Shown here one piece after another: positions 1-6,101 of a stretch of 8,915 nt of DNA. Below the pieces are notes generated by a model. It was not told where the DNA came from. It searched no databases and saw only the letters and a list, made by a program, of their open reading frames with translations. Position numbers and translations under genes: made by a program. The stretch lies in contig JBCCFC010000526.1 of assembly GCA_039029935.1 (NCBI GenBank), positions 1 to 8,915 on the forward strand, given 5' to 3'. Each line of letters opens with the position of its first letter. Position 1 is the first letter of the stretch. Origin of the DNA: G039029935 sp039029935. GTDB lineage: Bacteria; Chloroflexota; Anaerolineae; Caldilineales; Caldilineaceae.

Positions 1-742
1 CTTCTAAAGCAATCACAATATCTCCCATTGCCCAACAGTTGCGTTCCCCCAATGCCCGGTGATAACCGTTGGTGAGGACATCCGTTAACGCATTGAATGC
101 CTTTTCATCGCGTTGCGATTTGGAGAGAGACGATAGTCTTTGATGAATGGCGTGTAATTGATCCACATTTTGAGCCAGAAAGTGATTTAATTGGCACTCG
201 GTAGTGGACGCAGAGCAAGAGAGGCGTTCATGGAGGATATCTTTAGGTGGATAATCTCGGCGTGAAAGGACGCAACCTGCAACGTCAATATATGTGTTTT
301 CGGCACGGATATCAAAGTACCTGTTATTGTCTGATTTTATGTGGAAAAAGGCTGACTTAAATTCACTTTCTAAGAAACGAAGATAAGATAATAGTTGATG
401 CTTGGGGATAGTATGTGTAGGAAACGCATCTTCGAGAAAAGCTTTGATAATGATACATCGCTTAAGAGAACGCATCGAAAAGTTTCTGTTACTTGTACCC
501 AACCATTGAGAAATATCACTATGTGATATCGTTGAATTCTGATAATTTACGCTGTTTCTTTCAATAAGTGCATAAATATATCGTATATCTTGCAAAACTG
601 TTCGCTTGAACTTCATATATACCGTTGATGATGTATATATACGTTTATTAACCAAATTTTGTTGGATGCCTGAACGAACCTGCTCGGTAAGGAGGATCCT
701 ATCTATGTGAATTGTTGTATCTAAAAAGAGTGAAGTAGGCAT
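1..742 (-). CDS. PIN-like domain protein, 3' truncated by window edge
   Basis: An open frame runs from an ATG at 742 to the window start without a stop, giving 247 visible residues with the C-terminus missing. The N-terminus reads LFLDTTIHIDRI, which matches the first strand and first acidic residue (Asp8) of PIN nuclease folds. Near the visible end, CWAMGDIVIALE (236-247) resembles the late PIN motif, with Asp241 as a candidate metal ligand. The segment YTSSTVYMKFKR (36-47) fits the second PIN motif, but the usual Glu appears as Lys44, so the active site may be altered. Residues 60-230 form a long, mostly helical insert that I cannot assign. The start codon overlaps the stop of the upstream gene by one base (TGATG), with only a weak purine-rich RBS, which indicates translational coupling. 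The gene is much richer in A+T than the genes to its right. Assignment to the PIN fold is by motif reading only. Ribonuclease activity is inferred, not shown. Confidence 0.6.
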   Translation of the reverse strand, partial: MPTSLFLDTTIHIDRILLTEQVRSGIQQNLVNKRIYTSSTVYMKFKRTVLQDIRYIYALIERNSVNYQNSTISHSDISQWLGTSNRNFSMRSLKRCIIIKAFLEDAFPTHTIPKHQLLSYLRFLESEFKSAFFHIKSDNNRYFDIRAENTYIDVAGCVLSRRDYPPKDILHERLSCSASTTECQLNHFLAQNVDQLHAIHQRLSSLSKSQRDEKAFNALTDVLTNGYHRALGERNCWAMGDIVIALE

Positions 743-1257
743 CAAATTTCTTCTTTGTATAATTCTGCTAAGGCAATACCATAATGTCTCCAATCCATTT
801 CTGTATTAATCTCAACAGACTCAAATCGCAGTTTACAATCAAAGACATGCTCATCTGCCAAGTGTGGTTTTTCCAAGAGGTGTAATCCATATTCAAACGC
901 ATCTATTTGGGGACGTGTTATCGCTATCGGATTTACCCTGTGGATGCATCTTCTTAAAAGAAAAATCAAATTATGATAGCTTTGCTCATAAAGTTCATAT
1001 GCACTCCATAGGTGGTCAGATAGTATTTCTGTGAATTTTTCCAGATTTGCTTTTTTTTGCTCAAAATTATTAAAATGATGACGTAATTCATCCAATAGCT
1101 GTTTGAGTATATCTACAATTGTATATTGGCCGTTTGTTGCGGTAGCATCATTCGTATCTAACTGCTTGTAATCAAAAATCCCTAGTGCATAGTCAATTTT
1201 GTTTTGATAGCTACCAATCTCATCTGTGTTTGGGATTGATAATACTTGTGTACTCAT
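742..1257 (-). CDS. unknown helical protein, partner of PIN-like gene
   Basis: I do not recognise this family. I place the start at 1257 (MSTQVLS, 171 aa), because AAGGAA lies 9 bases upstream. An in-frame ATG at 1293 would add 12 residues but lacks a comparable RBS and falls inside an inverted repeat. The protein is acidic and has no signal peptide or membrane segment. Its middle (about residues 45-105, from TIVDILKQLL to LIFLLRRCIH) looks like long amphipathic helices, possibly a coiled coil, and the C-terminal third is rich in aromatic and acidic residues. It is the first gene of a two-gene unit: its TGA overlaps the ATG of the PIN-like gene, so the two are made together. By position it could be an antitoxin or a regulatory partner, but no known DNA-binding motif (ribbon-helix-helix, AbrB-like or HTH) is obvious. 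Codon use is AT-rich, as in its partner. Confidence 0.6.
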   Translation of the reverse strand: MSTQVLSIPNTDEIGSYQNKIDYALGIFDYKQLDTNDATATNGQYTIVDILKQLLDELRHHFNNFEQKKANLEKFTEILSDHLWSAYELYEQSYHNLIFLLRRCIHRVNPIAITRPQIDAFEYGLHLLEKPHLADEHVFDCKLRFESVEINTEMDWRHYGIALAELYKEEI

Positions 1258-1291
1258 AATCTTTTGTTCCTTAATCCCCATATAAACCCTC

Positions 1292-1316
1292 ATTCAATTG
1301 CCTTCTCTAATTGAAT
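1292..1316 (-). promoter_or_regulatory. inverted repeat at predicted transcript start of PIN pair
   Basis: ATTCAATT (1292-1299) and AATTGAAT (1309-1316) are perfect 8-base arms around a 9-base spacer. The outer edge sits about 7 bases downstream of the predicted -10 box, so the RNA would begin with a hairpin, or the DNA could be an operator overlapping the transcript start. The structure is seen; its function is inferred. Confidence 0.45.
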
Positions 1317-1322
1317 AATTTA

Positions 1323-1351
1323 ATGATAGATCAAATGCCCTGTTGAGTCAA
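1323..1351 (-). promoter_or_regulatory. sigma70-type promoter for the unknown/PIN-like pair
   Basis: On the minus strand TTGACT (1351-1346) is followed by a 17-base spacer and TATCAT (1328-1323). That is 5 of 6 matches to the consensus -35, 4 of 6 to the -10 with conserved first, second and last bases, and optimal spacing. The promoter lies in the 132-base gap after the amine oxidase gene and would start transcription near 1316, about 59 bases before the chosen start codon. I see no strong intrinsic terminator for the upstream operon here, so read-through is also possible. Confidence 0.65.
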
Positions 1352-1353
1352 CA
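1341..1353. promoter_or_regulatory. 13-base palindrome covering the -35 box
   Basis: TGTTGA and TCAACA are 6-base arms around a single central base, and they overlap the TTGACT -35 element. A palindrome on a -35 box is a typical place for a repressor site. Together with the 1292-1316 repeat it suggests local, possibly self-exerted, control of the pair. It is short enough to be chance. Confidence 0.35.
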
Positions 1354-1389
1354 ATTTCTTGCTACCTAACATTTGAGGCGAAACCTCTT

Positions 1390-3303
1390 CTAACAACACG
1401 CCTTGCTGGTCAACGAATGATTGGGCGGCACATCCATCGCCGGACTCTTATCAAAGAAACCCGACGGTTTGAGCATCATACCCATCTGCGCCACAGGCAT
1501 CACGGGCCAATCCTCCAGCCGAGGCAGATGATTGTGTCCCATCACATACCAGACCACAATATCTTGATTTTCGACCGAGCGATTTTGCGCCGTCCATTTA
1601 GGTAAACCTTCGTCGCTTTGGCTTTGATAGACATAATCACCCGCAGGAAAATTTTCATCGGCGTGAAAGGGCGTGACCCACAGGTGCTTAAACATATAGC
1701 CCGCCCGTTTGGCAATCCACGAATCGGGTCGCGCAAAGGGCAGGCAGTTTTCGCCGGGCATAATCTTGTAGGCCACTGGTTTGCCCACCTTGTTCTGTAC
1801 CGATGGATTGGTAATGGTCCAGTAGCGGGCGGCAAAGGGGTCAATCAATCGCTGTGCCTCTTGTTCGGTTGTCAGTGGTGTGGCCTTGGCATAAAAGGCA
1901 TTGCCATATGGATTGCTGGGTCCGGTGGGGTCGGCGACGGTATCCACTTCCACAACAGTGTTATTGATGCCATCCACCATTGGGTCGAGCCGCACACAGA
2001 AAAAGTGTTGATGGTTGGATGCATAGAGTTGGTTGTTAAGTGCTGCACCAAAAGGAACCTCATCACCAACATGATAGGCTCCAGTCTGGAGAATGCCCGT
2101 CATCTTGACGTCGAGTTGAATGTTGCCATCTTGATAGAAGTTCCAATAGAAGCCATATTCATAGTTGCCAACGGTGGCGATAAAGGAAACCACCAGTCGC
2201 CGTGACCGGCGCACTTCGACCGTATCACGCCGGAAATCGTAGTGTTTCCAGAGCAGGCTGTAGTCCTCTTCATGGAGACAAATGGCATTGGGGATGGTAA
2301 TAATCTCGCCGTTCATCGCTACCAGATCGGCATCAAAATATTTGATCTCGCCCAGACAATCACACCCCAACTTAAGCGAATTCGTCAACATGCCTAGCCC
2401 ATATTCACCACTGTCAAAGGCGTTTTTTCGATATTGCCCGACGCTGGCGTCACCATACGGTACTGTCATCTCGGCAACCGAGGCGCGATAGAGAATAGGG
2501 CGAACCTCGCCACCATCTTCATAGCCAATCTCATGCAGCGTCAACCCTTCACGGTGATTAAAGCCGATACGGAATCGCCACTTTTGCCACTGAACCTGCC
2601 ACCCATCAACGGTAAAGCTCACCCCATCGGGCTGCACAACGTCAAGTTGTTTCAAGTCTGTCCGTTGTGGTTCATCCACCAATCCGGTCAGATAATCACC
2701 CGATTCGGCTGGCACGGGTACAACCCCATGATCATCCACACGGATCACCTTCATCGTGTTGATGTCAATCATCGTCAACACATTTTCGACAGGGCGTGCA
2801 TAAAAATTGTCACCATCACGCTCTGTGACATAGGCAATGCCACGCACGAGACGATATTCTTCTTCCAATGGATCGCCATAAAAGCCACAGCACCAAGGGT
2901 CCATAAAGAGTTTACTCATGTCGGTAATCCCACGCTTTGCCATTGCCTCTTGAAACCGTGGGTCTACCTTGGCTGCGGCTTCTGCCAGATCAAACTCCTC
3001 AGCAAGAATACTGGTTCTGACATTGGGGATGTGTATCACCGACTCGATGCTGTTGCCCGTGAGATTGGCGACCACCTCATAGGTTTGCCCAGTTGCTCTG
3101 TCAAAGACAATCGAAAAGGCACGGCGCATCTTAGGCGAGTTGGGTGTCGCATTGAGGACCGTTTCCTTGAGTGGTTCTAATAGGCGAATAATATTGAAGC
3201 AGAGTGCATCATTCACTTGAAATTGGGGTGTGTTTTTGACTAATTCAACTGTTTGTGTAATTTCAGCAGTCGTCAATGGGTCTAGCATATGTTGATTACT
3301 CAT
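1390..3303 (-). CDS. copper-containing primary-amine oxidase (TPQ type)
   Basis: This enzyme oxidises primary amines to aldehydes, releasing ammonia and hydrogen peroxide. It uses Cu(II) and topaquinone made from its own tyrosine. The start at 3303 (MSNQHMLDPL) has GGAG 9 bases upstream and gives 637 aa, essentially the length of Arthrobacter globiformis AGAO (638). The key residues align by position: catalytic base Asp297 (in FDSGEY), topaquinone precursor Tyr381 (TVGNYEY), and copper ligands His431 and His433 (NHQH) plus His592 (HNHLPRLEDWP). N-terminal small domains precede the large C-terminal catalytic domain. No signal peptide is visible, so it is likely cytoplasmic. The residue two before the catalytic Asp, a gating Tyr in AGAO, is Ala295 here, which suggests a more open substrate channel. 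It is the last gene of the operon and overlaps the DUF1028 gene by 8 bases. The longer in-frame start at 3444 would run deep into that gene and is rejected. The family call is firm; the substrate is unknown. Confidence 0.95.
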   Translation of the reverse strand: MSNQHMLDPLTTAEITQTVELVKNTPQFQVNDALCFNIIRLLEPLKETVLNATPNSPKMRRAFSIVFDRATGQTYEVVANLTGNSIESVIHIPNVRTSILAEEFDLAEAAAKVDPRFQEAMAKRGITDMSKLFMDPWCCGFYGDPLEEEYRLVRGIAYVTERDGDNFYARPVENVLTMIDINTMKVIRVDDHGVVPVPAESGDYLTGLVDEPQRTDLKQLDVVQPDGVSFTVDGWQVQWQKWRFRIGFNHREGLTLHEIGYEDGGEVRPILYRASVAEMTVPYGDASVGQYRKNAFDSGEYGLGMLTNSLKLGCDCLGEIKYFDADLVAMNGEIITIPNAICLHEEDYSLLWKHYDFRRDTVEVRRSRRLVVSFIATVGNYEYGFYWNFYQDGNIQLDVKMTGILQTGAYHVGDEVPFGAALNNQLYASNHQHFFCVRLDPMVDGINNTVVEVDTVADPTGPSNPYGNAFYAKATPLTTEQEAQRLIDPFAARYWTITNPSVQNKVGKPVAYKIMPGENCLPFARPDSWIAKRAGYMFKHLWVTPFHADENFPAGDYVYQSQSDEGLPKWTAQNRSVENQDIVVWYVMGHNHLPRLEDWPVMPVAQMGMMLKPSGFFDKSPAMDVPPNHSLTSKACC

Positions 3304-3967
3304 CACCTGGTACTCCATAGCTAGGTGCATCACTTGGCGTATGCGCCCGCAGAATATAGTCAGCCATCTGTGGTTGATAGACATCCCACACCACTTGCAA
3401 CTGCGACACCGGGTCATCATGCCAATCGACACGCAAATCGGCAATCGGCCAAGGCTGCGTATGACAGACCGTCAGCGCGGCAGAATGCACAGGACCTGCC
3501 TCACCGCCCGCCGCAATTCCTGCTTTTAACGCATCTAACAGCCGATTCGCCAGATGACCTGCGCTACTCTCAAACGCCGCCACCATCGCTGAAGGCACAT
3601 CCGTATTGTCAAGCAGATTCCCTGCCGCGACACAATTCTTCCCCGCCGCCGTTGTATAGACCCCCAGCGCATTCTCGCCACTAAAGCTTGCCGTCCCACC
3701 CTCTCGATCTACCAGTGCCAGTTGACGATAGCTAGGGTGCGGCTCAATCGCCAGCAGATGTGCCAACGTCGCCTCTGCGTCCACGCCATCACCCATCTTC
3801 GCCAATCCCGCTGGTCCCAACGCAGGATTGGTCACGTTCTGCGTCAATACAACGCCTTGATTGGACCCAACCCACAAACAGCGTGCCCCGACACAAGGGC
3901 TGGAGGTCGTAATCACCGCCCCGACCATCCCTGTCTCCACACACAATCCACCTAATGATAATGTCAT
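3296..3967 (-). CDS. DUF1028 family protein (Ntn-hydrolase-like)
   Basis: At 223 aa this matches the DUF1028 pattern. It has a short N-terminal strand beginning MT, then GAVITTSSPCVGAR (16-29), VVLTQNVTNPALGPAGL (39-55), RQLALVDREGGTASFSG (81-97), the AGNLLDN segment (115-121) and the C-terminal LRVDWHDDPVSQL (178-190). Members known from structural genomics have an Ntn-hydrolase-like fold. Thr2, exposed after Met removal, is the natural candidate nucleophile, but no reaction is established for the family. The gene starts inside the RidA-like gene (ATGA overlap, 4 bases) with GGAGG 8 bases before the ATG, and it ends inside the amine oxidase gene, so it is tightly coupled to both. No signal peptide is visible. 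This context suggests hydrolysis of an amide or related C-N bond in an amine pathway, which is inference. Confidence 0.88.
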   Translation of the reverse strand: MTLSLGGLCVETGMVGAVITTSSPCVGARCLWVGSNQGVVLTQNVTNPALGPAGLAKMGDGVDAEATLAHLLAIEPHPSYRQLALVDREGGTASFSGENALGVYTTAAGKNCVAAGNLLDNTDVPSAMVAAFESSAGHLANRLLDALKAGIAAGGEAGPVHSAALTVCHTQPWPIADLRVDWHDDPVSQLQVVWDVYQPQMADYILRAHTPSDAPSYGVPGDE

Positions 3968-4380
3968 GATTCTTCCTCCGGAATAACGGCTTCGATGTCA
4001 ATTTCCATCATATACTCTGGCTTGGCTAACCCATTGACAATCAGTCCGGTCGATACGGGGTAGACGCCTTTGAGCCAGCGACCCACGACCTGATAGACAG
4101 GATCGCGGTAGGCACGGTCGGTGATATAGATGGTTACTTTGCAGATGTGCTCCAACTTGGACCCTGCTTCTTCCAGCAAAATCTGGGCGCACTTCATGGC
4201 ATTCTCTGCCTGCGCTGCTGGGTCGCCAATGCCCACAATGTTGCCATCAAAATCCATCGCTGTCTGCCCACGCAAAAAGATGCGATTGCCTGCAATCACT
4301 GCCATCGACACATCATTGTCTAAGTTTTGCTCTGGATAGGCATCTTTGGTGTTAAATTTTCGTAGTCGCGTATGTGCCAT
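3964..4380 (-). CDS. RidA/YjgF superfamily protein, deaminase Arg absent
   Basis: This 138-aa protein has the Rid superfamily pattern: RIFLRGQTAMDFDGNIVG (33-50), AQAENAM (56-62), EAGSKLEHICKVTIYITD (71-88) and MEIDIEAVIP (125-134). True RidA enzymes are small trimers that hydrolyse reactive enamine/imine intermediates using an Arg (Arg105 in E. coli) in a PARSCVEV-type segment. Here the aligned segment is PVSTGLIV and the Arg position is Ser110. It therefore resembles the Rid branches thought not to act as imine deaminases, and its activity is open. GGGAG lies 7 bases before the ATG. It is the second gene of the operon, separated from the HpaB-like gene by 104 bases holding a hairpin repeat, and it overlaps the DUF1028 gene by 4 bases. 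Related proteins act as 2-aminomuconate deaminase in aromatic amine pathways, but I cannot claim that here. Confidence 0.9.
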   Translation of the reverse strand: MAHTRLRKFNTKDAYPEQNLDNDVSMAVIAGNRIFLRGQTAMDFDGNIVGIGDPAAQAENAMKCAQILLEEAGSKLEHICKVTIYITDRAYRDPVYQVVGRWLKGVYPVSTGLIVNGLAKPEYMMEIDIEAVIPEEES

Positions 4381-4414
4381 GTCTGTCTCCCTTATGTGTA
4401 GTAATCAGTGGGTT

Positions 4415-4475
4415 GGTAGGTCGGTAAGTCGGTAGTCAGGGACCAAATACTGACCTACCGACTTACCGCCCTACC
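4415..4475. repeat. long hairpin of inverted CGGTA iterons
   Basis: Arms at 4415-4439 and 4450-4475 are complementary over about 25 bases, with one mismatch and one unpaired base, around a 10-base loop. Within each arm CGGTA (or its complement TACCG) recurs every 8 bases, and a further TACCG copy trails toward 4483. The outer edge reaches the TAG stop of the HpaB-like gene. No T-run follows the stem on the transcribed strand, so it is a poor intrinsic terminator. A dispersed REP/MITE-like repeat, or an mRNA stability or processing element tuning expression between the first and second operon genes, fits better. Confidence 0.8.
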
Positions 4476-4484
4476 GAATACCGA

Positions 4485-5933
4485 CTACGCTATATTGTCT
4501 GATAAATCCGCCGCACGTCGCACAAAGTCCAGCGGTCCCTCAAAGTCAAAATTGCGATAGACGGCGGCCATGTTGGCGAAGGGGGGCGATTGTGCAAAGA
4601 GGGCAAAGGTGAGGCGGTGGCCTGCGTAGTCCGAGTTGAGTAAATCACGGGCAAAGGCGAGCAGTTTGCGTCGGTCTTCGGCCACCCAATCATCGTTGAG
4701 CGTGTAGAATTTGTCCATCCAAGGCTTGGTTTCGGGATTGTCAAACATCGCAGAGTCGGGTGTGACACAGATTTGCCCACCACAGAGTTCGCGCGCAATG
4801 TGCATCATCTCTGGTAAGTTGGTCAAGGCATGAACGCGGCCTGCTAGCAATAGAGACTGATTGGGCATTAACAGGCCGCCAGGGCTTTCCTCCGCCAGAG
4901 CAATCGACGCCGTCAAGTGGGCACGAATGCCTTCGCGGTAGACGGCCAGCTTGCCCAATTTCTCCTGCACAGCCTGCAACTTCTCCAGCCCTGTCTGCGT
5001 TAGGTTATGCAACGCCGTGCCGATCATCATGTCGGCGTAGACTAAGATACGCTGGGTATAGGGAAAGGCACTGTAGCGATGAAGTGTGGCACGGATATAG
5101 GTCGCGGCTTTGGTGTGGCGATAAAAGAGGACATTCTCCCAAGGGATTTCCACGTTATCAAAGATGATGAGTGTATCTACTTCGTCAAACTTATTGGAGA
5201 GCGGATAGTCACGCGCAGGCGCACGACCCGCAAAACCCGTACGACAGATATGCTTCATGCCGGGCGCACCCATGTCAACAATAAACCCGACCGCGTAATC
5301 AGAGAGTTTAGCGTCGCCCCAATTGGCAATCGTCGGCTTGACAAAGGCTTGGTTCGAGTAGGCCGCTGCTGTTTCAAACTTTGCCCCACGCACAACAATG
5401 CCCCGGTCGGTTTCCTTCACCACGTGCAACAGCATATCTGGGTCTTGGTCCTGTGGCCGTTTGGAGCGGTCTCCCTTGGGATCGGTGTTGGCCGAAACAT
5501 GAAAAGGGTCGGCAAAGAGTGCCTTTTGCACATGATGCTCGATGTTTTCGCCAAAGCGCGCGTCAACACTGTTGAGCATTTCCTGCCCGTCATAGAGCGA
5601 CCAGACTTCACCAATCGTCTCATCACCTACACGTGTCACGACGCCGTTGACCTCGTTCATCACCGCGTTGACACCGTTGTATTTATCCCACCAATCCTGC
5701 TGCGTCTTGGGTGGCTTATAGAACATGGCATTGGACTCTCCCGATACCTCGTCCTGATAGGTCAGTAAGTCACGGTGTGCCTGGTCATGCTGCATGTCAT
5801 ACATGTGGGCGCGGATATCAACCAACGGCTTAAAATAGGGATGGGACGGCACATCGTCGACACGTTCGCCATTCACCCAAACCTGTCGCCCATCACGAAT
5901 CGATTCAATATACTCTTTGCCTGTCCGAATCAT
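4485..5933 (-). CDS. HpaB/PvcC-family FADH2-dependent phenol monooxygenase
   Basis: The 482-aa length matches the large component of 4-hydroxyphenylacetate 3-monooxygenase (about 481 aa in Thermus). Family marks are the N-terminal MIRTGKEYIESIRDGRQVW, the flavin/substrate region HVVKETDRGIVVRGAK (170-185), LSNKFDEVDTLIIFDNVEIPWENVLFYR (245-272) and the helical C-terminal domain with LCGGQ (383-387). Such enzymes take FADH2 from a separate reductase and hydroxylate a phenol ring ortho to its OH. The substrate-contacting Arg and His of Thermus HpaB appear as Arg101 and His145. The usual PDY after that Arg reads GDE (103-105), so the conserved Tyr is Glu105 and the substrate may differ from 4-hydroxyphenylacetate. 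The start has AGGAG 9 bases upstream. It is the first gene of the operon, behind the promoter at 6012-6040. No HpaC-type reductase is in the window. The related dehydratase 4-hydroxybutyryl-CoA dehydratase is less likely: I see no obvious Fe-S cysteine set. Confidence 0.9.
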   Translation of the reverse strand: MIRTGKEYIESIRDGRQVWVNGERVDDVPSHPYFKPLVDIRAHMYDMQHDQAHRDLLTYQDEVSGESNAMFYKPPKTQQDWWDKYNGVNAVMNEVNGVVTRVGDETIGEVWSLYDGQEMLNSVDARFGENIEHHVQKALFADPFHVSANTDPKGDRSKRPQDQDPDMLLHVVKETDRGIVVRGAKFETAAAYSNQAFVKPTIANWGDAKLSDYAVGFIVDMGAPGMKHICRTGFAGRAPARDYPLSNKFDEVDTLIIFDNVEIPWENVLFYRHTKAATYIRATLHRYSAFPYTQRILVYADMMIGTALHNLTQTGLEKLQAVQEKLGKLAVYREGIRAHLTASIALAEESPGGLLMPNQSLLLAGRVHALTNLPEMMHIARELCGGQICVTPDSAMFDNPETKPWMDKFYTLNDDWVAEDRRKLLAFARDLLNSDYAGHRLTFALFAQSPPFANMAAVYRNFDFEGPLDFVRRAADLSDNIA

Positions 5934-5974
5934 ATGAAGTTGCTCCTGCTGCTATTTCCTGTGTGCTGGAACGG

Positions 5975-5998
5975 TTGCACTGCGTACTCAGTATGCAA
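5975..5998. promoter_or_regulatory. inverted repeat in leader of the amine-oxidase operon
   Basis: TTGCACTG (5975-5982) pairs with CAG-TA-TGCAA (5989-5998), giving an 8-base-pair stem with a 2-base bulge. It begins just downstream of the predicted transcript start. It could be an operator or a leader hairpin; function is inferred from its place. Confidence 0.35.
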
Positions 5999-6011
5999 GT
6001 GGTGTTTGTAA

Positions 6012-6040
6012 AGTATAATCCAATTTAGGAGGTGGGTCAA
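6012..6040 (-). promoter_or_regulatory. sigma70-type promoter of the HpaB-RidA-DUF1028-amine oxidase operon
   Basis: On the minus strand TTGACC (6040-6035) is followed by 17 bases and TATACT (6017-6012). Each box has 5 of 6 consensus matches and the spacing is optimal. It lies in the 168-base gap after the tandem hypothetical genes and predicts a transcript start near 6005, with a leader of about 70 bases before the HpaB-like start codon. Confidence 0.75.
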
Positions 6041-6101
6041 TTTCATTATTTGGCAGCAGAGCATTCCGGTAAAATTGTGGTTTGTTTTGATGGATGTGCT
6101 A

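Noticed and set aside
513..529. Perfect inverted repeat ATATCAC-TAT-GTGATAT inside the PIN-like gene.
   Set aside because: It lies mid-gene with no second copy and no nearby promoter. Without further evidence it is probably chance.
615..640. Inverted repeat ATATATAC/GTATATAT with a 10-base spacer inside the PIN-like gene.
   Set aside because: It is perfect, but it is simple TA sequence in an AT-rich coding region and so likely chance.
1258..1293. Longer start for the 171-aa gene (183 aa).
   Set aside because: It lies inside the 1292-1316 inverted repeat without a good RBS, while the ATG at 1257 has AAGGAA at the right distance.
1376..1389. Terminator hairpin just after the amine oxidase stop (GAGG/CCTC).
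   Set aside because: The stem is only four to five base pairs and no T-run follows.
2434..3180. Plus-strand open frame of 248 codons.
   Set aside because: It is antisense to the well-conserved amine oxidase gene, has no recognisable domain and has unnatural composition.
3304..3444. Longer start for the amine oxidase gene (684 aa).
   Set aside because: The extra 47 residues overlap the DUF1028 gene, are rich in Cys, Arg and Trp unlike the family, and the start at 3303 has a good RBS and gives the family length.
4415..4475. Intrinsic terminator after the HpaB-like gene.
   Set aside because: The stem is long and stable but no T-run follows on the transcribed strand, and further operon genes lie directly downstream.
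4415..4484. CRISPR-like array because of repeated CGGTA units.
   Set aside because: The units are 5 bases long with 2-3 base gaps and inverted arms; there are no spacers of CRISPR size.
5079..5768. Plus-strand open frame of 229 codons.
   Set aside because: It is antisense to the HpaB-like gene, an ordinary shadow frame.
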